Shown in pieces: positions 61,172 through 64,000 of a stretch of 64,000 nucleotides of DNA. Within the stretch, counting starts at the first letter, position 1. Each line of letters starts with the position of its first letter. The notes below the pieces were generated by a model. It had not been told where the DNA came from. It was given only the letters and a program-made list of their open reading frames with translations, and did not search any database. The position numbers and the translations under genes are program-made. The stretch is from SG8-40 sp035528435 (lineage in GTDB: Bacteria > Pseudomonadota > Gammaproteobacteria > Burkholderiales > Eutrophovitaceae). Where the stretch lies: contig DATKYN010000141.1 in NCBI GenBank assembly GCA_035528435.1, forward strand, positions 13,933-77,932, read 5' to 3'.

Positions 61172-62256
61172 CCCCCGATGAACAGGCTGCAGGCGGGTTC
61201 GGGGCCCAAAAACTCATGTACTGGAGCGTCATTCTTGCGGTGGTCATTGGACTGCTGGTGGCGGGACGCCAGTTCCTCATTCCGCTCGCAGTGGCCGTGC
61301 TCTTATGGAGCCTGCTCGACGCCTTGCGCGGGCATTTTCAGCGCCTCGGACCGGGCGGCCACACGATGCCGCGCTGGCTTGCCACGATTCTTGCCGTGTC
61401 TGTGATGTTGCTGGGCGTTTACCTGGTCTACGTCATTCTCGCGGGCCAGGCGACCGCGCTGCAGAAAGCCGCACCGGTCTACCAGGAAAATTTCTTGCGC
61501 CTTGCGGAACGGGTGATGGATCTTCTGGGCATAGAGCAGTTACCAGCCGTCGCCCAGTTGCTTGAACGGCTGAACGTGGGCCGCGTATTTACCTGGCTGG
61601 GCACCGCGGTCGGCGCAACCATCGCCAATATCGTTCTGGTCGGGATCTATGTTGGATTCCTGCTGGTGGAGCAGCGAAATCTGCCTTCCAAGATCGCACG
61701 GTTGCATACTGACGCGGGGCGGACCGCCCGGACGCGCCATCTCGCGCTTCACATTTCGCAAAAAGTGCAGCGTTACATGCTGATCAAGACAGTCGTCAGC
61801 TTGCTTACGGCACTGGTAGCGTACGGCATTCTGAAACTGGTCGGGCTGGACTTCGCGGCGACCTGGGCGCTGACTATCTTTTTCCTTAATTACATTCCGA
61901 ACATTGGCTCGGTCATCGGGGTGATATTTCCGTCGTTACTGGCGCTGGTGCAATTCGATACGCTCACGCCATTCCTGTTGGTGGTGCTGGGCCTTGGCGC
62001 CGCACAGTTCCTGATCGGCAACGTGCTGGAACCGGTTTTTATGGGGCGTTCTCTCAATTTGAGCTCATTCATGATTCTGACAGCACTCACGTTCTGGGGT
62101 GGTGTCTGGGGCGTGCCTGGAATGATGCTGAGTGTACCGATCATGGTGATTGTCGCGATTATTTGCTCCCATATCCCGCCGCTGCATTGGGTCGCGATAT
62201 TGATGTCAGCCGATGGAAGGCTGATGGGAACAGAGTCAATTGAGTCCGGGAGCTAG
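61168..62256 (+). CDS. AI-2E family transporter (PerM)
   Basis: A 362-residue, about eight-helix protein of the AI-2E/PerM family (KLMYWSVILAVVIGLLVAGRQFLIPLAVAVLLW, then FLNYIPNIGSVIGVIFPSLLALVQF and NVLEPVFMGRSLNLSSFMIL). Family members are linked to sodium-proton exchange or to autoinducer export; the role here is unknown. It overlaps the preceding YqjE-like gene, so the two are coupled. Confidence 0.9.
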   Translation: MTPDEQAAGGFGAQKLMYWSVILAVVIGLLVAGRQFLIPLAVAVLLWSLLDALRGHFQRLGPGGHTMPRWLATILAVSVMLLGVYLVYVILAGQATALQKAAPVYQENFLRLAERVMDLLGIEQLPAVAQLLERLNVGRVFTWLGTAVGATIANIVLVGIYVGFLLVEQRNLPSKIARLHTDAGRTARTRHLALHISQKVQRYMLIKTVVSLLTALVAYGILKLVGLDFAATWALTIFFLNYIPNIGSVIGVIFPSLLALVQFDTLTPFLLVVLGLGAAQFLIGNVLEPVFMGRSLNLSSFMILTALTFWGGVWGVPGMMLSVPIMVIVAIICSHIPPLHWVAILMSADGRLMGTESIESGS

Positions 62257-62406
62257 TATTTGGAGGCCTTCGCCTTTTCCCTTGCAGTAGAGTGGCCCGA
62301 TCAATTCCAGAACCGGGCTGGTCCGGAACAGCGGTTTGAATTCTTAAGGATTGCTCATGGTCAGAAGTCATGCATCACAAAGGCGTGCAATTCTGGCCGC
62401 CGGGTT

Positions 62407-63195
62407 TCAGGTACTGCCTGCAAGTGAAATTACCGTAGTCTCATTCAGGTCCTCTCCGAACCAGGCACGGATTGCCGCTTCGCGCTTACCCAGGTAACGT
62501 ACTTTGCCGTCCTCCTGAACCATCGGCTGGTCGTGACCGGGAACCAGAATGCTACCCGGGCGGCGCGACCAAAACTCCCATATCGCCTCGATTGACGCGT
62601 TCGTTATGGCTTTGTCGTAGGTCATGTCAGCAGTGCGTGAAACCAGTTCCGCGCGGTTCTTGCACGCATCGCCGGTGAATATGACGTCACGCTCGCCGGC
62701 ATCGAGAACGAATACGACGCTGCCCGGGGTGTGGCCAGGTGTCAGATAAGCGGTCACACCGGGGAATACTTCATCGCCATCGCCGATCGTACGCAAACGG
62801 GGCGATTGGCTCAGTTCGCGCATGTAGAGTTCCGGCACAAAAGTTTCACCCCAGGTTTGCTGCAATGCCCAGTCCAGTTCGTCACGGCCGATGACCACTT
62901 TGGCGCCAGGAAACATCAGCCAGTTAACGGAATGATCGTAATGGGAATGCGTCAGCAGCACATCGGTGATGTGCTCCGGCTTCAGCCCGCGCTCGGCCAG
63001 GCGTTCGATCAATAGCAGGCGCTGGCCGAACGAGCCGACGTCGACCAGCGCGGTACGCGCGCCGTGCCGCACCAGCGCAATGGTGCTGAAACCAAGCACG
63101 CCATGACACACGCTTTTCCCGGGAAAGCCGTGAACAATGATGTCGATTTCGAAATCGCCTGTGCGAAATGGCGTGTTGTTCGTGTCTGAGCTCAT
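62407..63195 (-). CDS. Metallo-beta-lactamase-fold hydrolase
   Basis: A 262-residue MBL-fold protein with the metal motif HSHYDH (residues 83-88), a further His in TPGHTPGSVVFVLD, the metal-bridging Asp in FTGDACKNRAE and a C-terminal His in LVPGHDQP. ATG 63195 gives MSSDTNNTPF with GGAGATACG before it; the frame stays open to 63384 but there is no ribosome-binding site there. Glyoxalase II, lactonase and arylsulfatase-type activities are all possible. Confidence 0.88.
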   Translation of the reverse strand: MSSDTNNTPFRTGDFEIDIIVHGFPGKSVCHGVLGFSTIALVRHGARTALVDVGSFGQRLLLIERLAERGLKPEHITDVLLTHSHYDHSVNWLMFPGAKVVIGRDELDWALQQTWGETFVPELYMRELSQSPRLRTIGDGDEVFPGVTAYLTPGHTPGSVVFVLDAGERDVIFTGDACKNRAELVSRTADMTYDKAITNASIEAIWEFWSRRPGSILVPGHDQPMVQEDGKVRYLGKREAAIRAWFGEDLNETTVISLAGST

Positions 63196-63415
63196 CGTAT
63201 CTCCGCTTGATGGCGTCACATCGGCGACCTCCAGCCTGATCCGGGGCCGGGCTGGCGGCGAACTGGCCGGATTAGCGCATTTTGTGAATATCGCACATTT
63301 GTGCGGTGTCGCAGTTCGCAGCCGTAGCGCGGCCTGAACCGTACTATCTTCCCACTGGCCGACGAGACACATTCCCGCCAGCACACTTTTAACTCAAGGC
63401 CTGAAGGAGGATCAA

Positions 63416-63607
63416 ATGTCAGCAACCAAACACATTCTTGTCGCGGCTTCACTGGCTGCAATATTCGCTTCGGGCACTTCCCTCGCCGCACCGCACCCGC
63501 AAGGCCCCGCTGGCGACACCAACGAGCACAAGGTGCTCGAGGACGCCGCAAAACGTGTTCACCTCGAAGGAATGCCCGGCGCGAAGGTGCTTACCGGAAT
63601 TATCTAA
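63416..63607 (+). CDS. Small secreted protein of unknown function
   Basis: A 63-residue protein with a strong AAGGAGG ribosome-binding site, a signal peptide (HILVAASLAAIFASGTSLAA) and a mature part of about 38 residues. A terminator follows about 120 nt downstream. I do not recognise the family. It could be a short periplasmic or secreted factor. Confidence 0.65.
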   Translation: MSATKHILVAASLAAIFASGTSLAAPHPQGPAGDTNEHKVLEDAAKRVHLEGMPGAKVLTGII

Positions 63608-63727
63608 CCCGGCCCGGCCGATGACCTGAGTCAGGGCCGGACTGGCAATACCGAGCAACAACTGCGCGCCCGCCCCGGGCGATCAGGATAAACAAATCAT
63701 CATGCAATCTCCCTCCCGGAAATTTTG

Positions 63728-63756
63728 CACCCCTCGAAGCAGGGGTGTTTTTTTTT
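63728..63756 (+). terminator. Intrinsic terminator after the small secreted protein gene
   Basis: CACCCCT (63728-63734) pairs with AGGGGTG (63741-63747) around a 6-nt loop and is followed by nine T. It lies between two convergent genes and works for the plus strand. Confidence 0.9.
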
Positions 63757-63809
63757 ACCCGTAAAACTGCCTGGCCGGTTGTATTGATACCGGACTCAGT
63801 TCCATCGCG

Positions 63810-64000
63810 CTATCTGTCGAAACCGTAAAGGCGTGCCGGGTTATCTACCAGTATCGCGTGCTTCAGGTCTGCCTCCGGTGCGTAGTCGTCGAGCGCGTCG
63901 AGCAGATCGCCGTCATTTGGCATGAAGTCCTCCAGTGCAGGATGCGGCCAGTCGGTTCCCCACACCATATGGTCTGGAGCGGCTTCGATCAGCGCGCGTG
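63810..64000 (-). CDS. Amidohydrolase family protein (partial, N-terminal part outside window)
   Basis: The last 63 codons of a minus-strand gene. The segment MVWGTDWPHPALEDFMPND and the ending DNPARLYGFDR are typical of amidohydrolase-2/2-pyrone-4,6-dicarboxylate-lactonase-like enzymes, where DWPH holds a metal-binding residue. The stop TAG is at 63810-63812. Confidence 0.8.
   Translation of the reverse strand, partial: RALIEAAPDHMVWGTDWPHPALEDFMPNDGDLLDALDDYAPEADLKHAILVDNPARLYGFDR

Noticed and set aside
1..64000. tRNA genes, IS elements, prophage, CRISPR arrays
   Set aside because: I looked in the gaps and found no cloverleaf-like sequence, transposase frame or regularly spaced repeats.

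Overview
The window comes from the chromosome of a gammaproteobacterium and spans the replication-origin neighbourhood. The evidence is the dnaN-dnaA//rpmH-rnpA-yidD-yidC-mnmE-mnmG-rsmG-parA-parB-atpIBEFHAGDC order, two ParB-binding parS palindromes, and a zapB-zapA-6S RNA locus. Base composition is moderately GC-rich. The catabolic content (Liv and TRAP importers, B12-controlled TonB receptor, sulfite dehydrogenase, TauD-like dioxygenase) suits an aerobic, respiring heterotroph, perhaps marine or sedimentary. I cannot name a genus from sequence alone.

Layout. 1-4.6 kb (minus): def-fmt-rsmB-DUF4390-ntrY, a translation/RNA-modification operon running into a two-component kinase cut by the window edge. 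4.7-10.1 kb (plus): LysM protein, dprA, smg, topA. topA ends tail-to-tail with gyrB, one base apart. 10.1-15.2 kb (minus): dnaA-dnaN-gyrB without recF. Both spacers around dnaA carry DnaA boxes; the dnaA-dnaN spacer also has an AT-rich stretch and is my preferred oriC candidate. 15.4-23.6 kb (plus): rpmH to parB, with two parS sites just before mnmG. 23.6-30.8 kb: the complete F1Fo ATP synthase operon with a good sigma70 promoter and an intrinsic terminator.

30.9-39.5 kb: a seven-gene, plus-strand, probably co-transcribed catabolic module. It contains a Liv-type ABC importer (LivK-H-M-G-F), an M20 amidohydrolase, a fused beta-gamma carboxyltransferase of the malonate-decarboxylase type, and a MatB-like malonyl-CoA synthetase. 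Read together it suggests uptake and breakdown of an N-malonylated (or similar N-acyl dicarboxylate) compound: hydrolyse, activate the malonate to its CoA ester, decarboxylate. I regard this as the most interesting system in the window.

39.5-46.1 kb: TauE/SafE permease, EVE protein, 6S RNA, zapA, zapB, a cobalamin riboswitch controlling a TonB-dependent receptor, and msbA. 46.4-51.6 kb: a SorAB-like molybdenum sulfite dehydrogenase with its cytochrome c, then a TRAP transporter. 51.7-64 kb is a looser set of single genes: DUF2817 peptidase-like protein, DUF2235 hydrolase, methyltransferase, GGDEF cyclase, DUF3179 protein, epoxide-hydrolase-like protein, TauD-like dioxygenase, an envelope group (MscS, a DUF883-like small protein, a YqjE-like protein, AI-2E/PerM family), a metallo-beta-lactamase-fold hydrolase, a 63-residue secreted protein and the end of an amidohydrolase. 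I saw no tRNA or rRNA genes, insertion sequences, prophage or CRISPR arrays.
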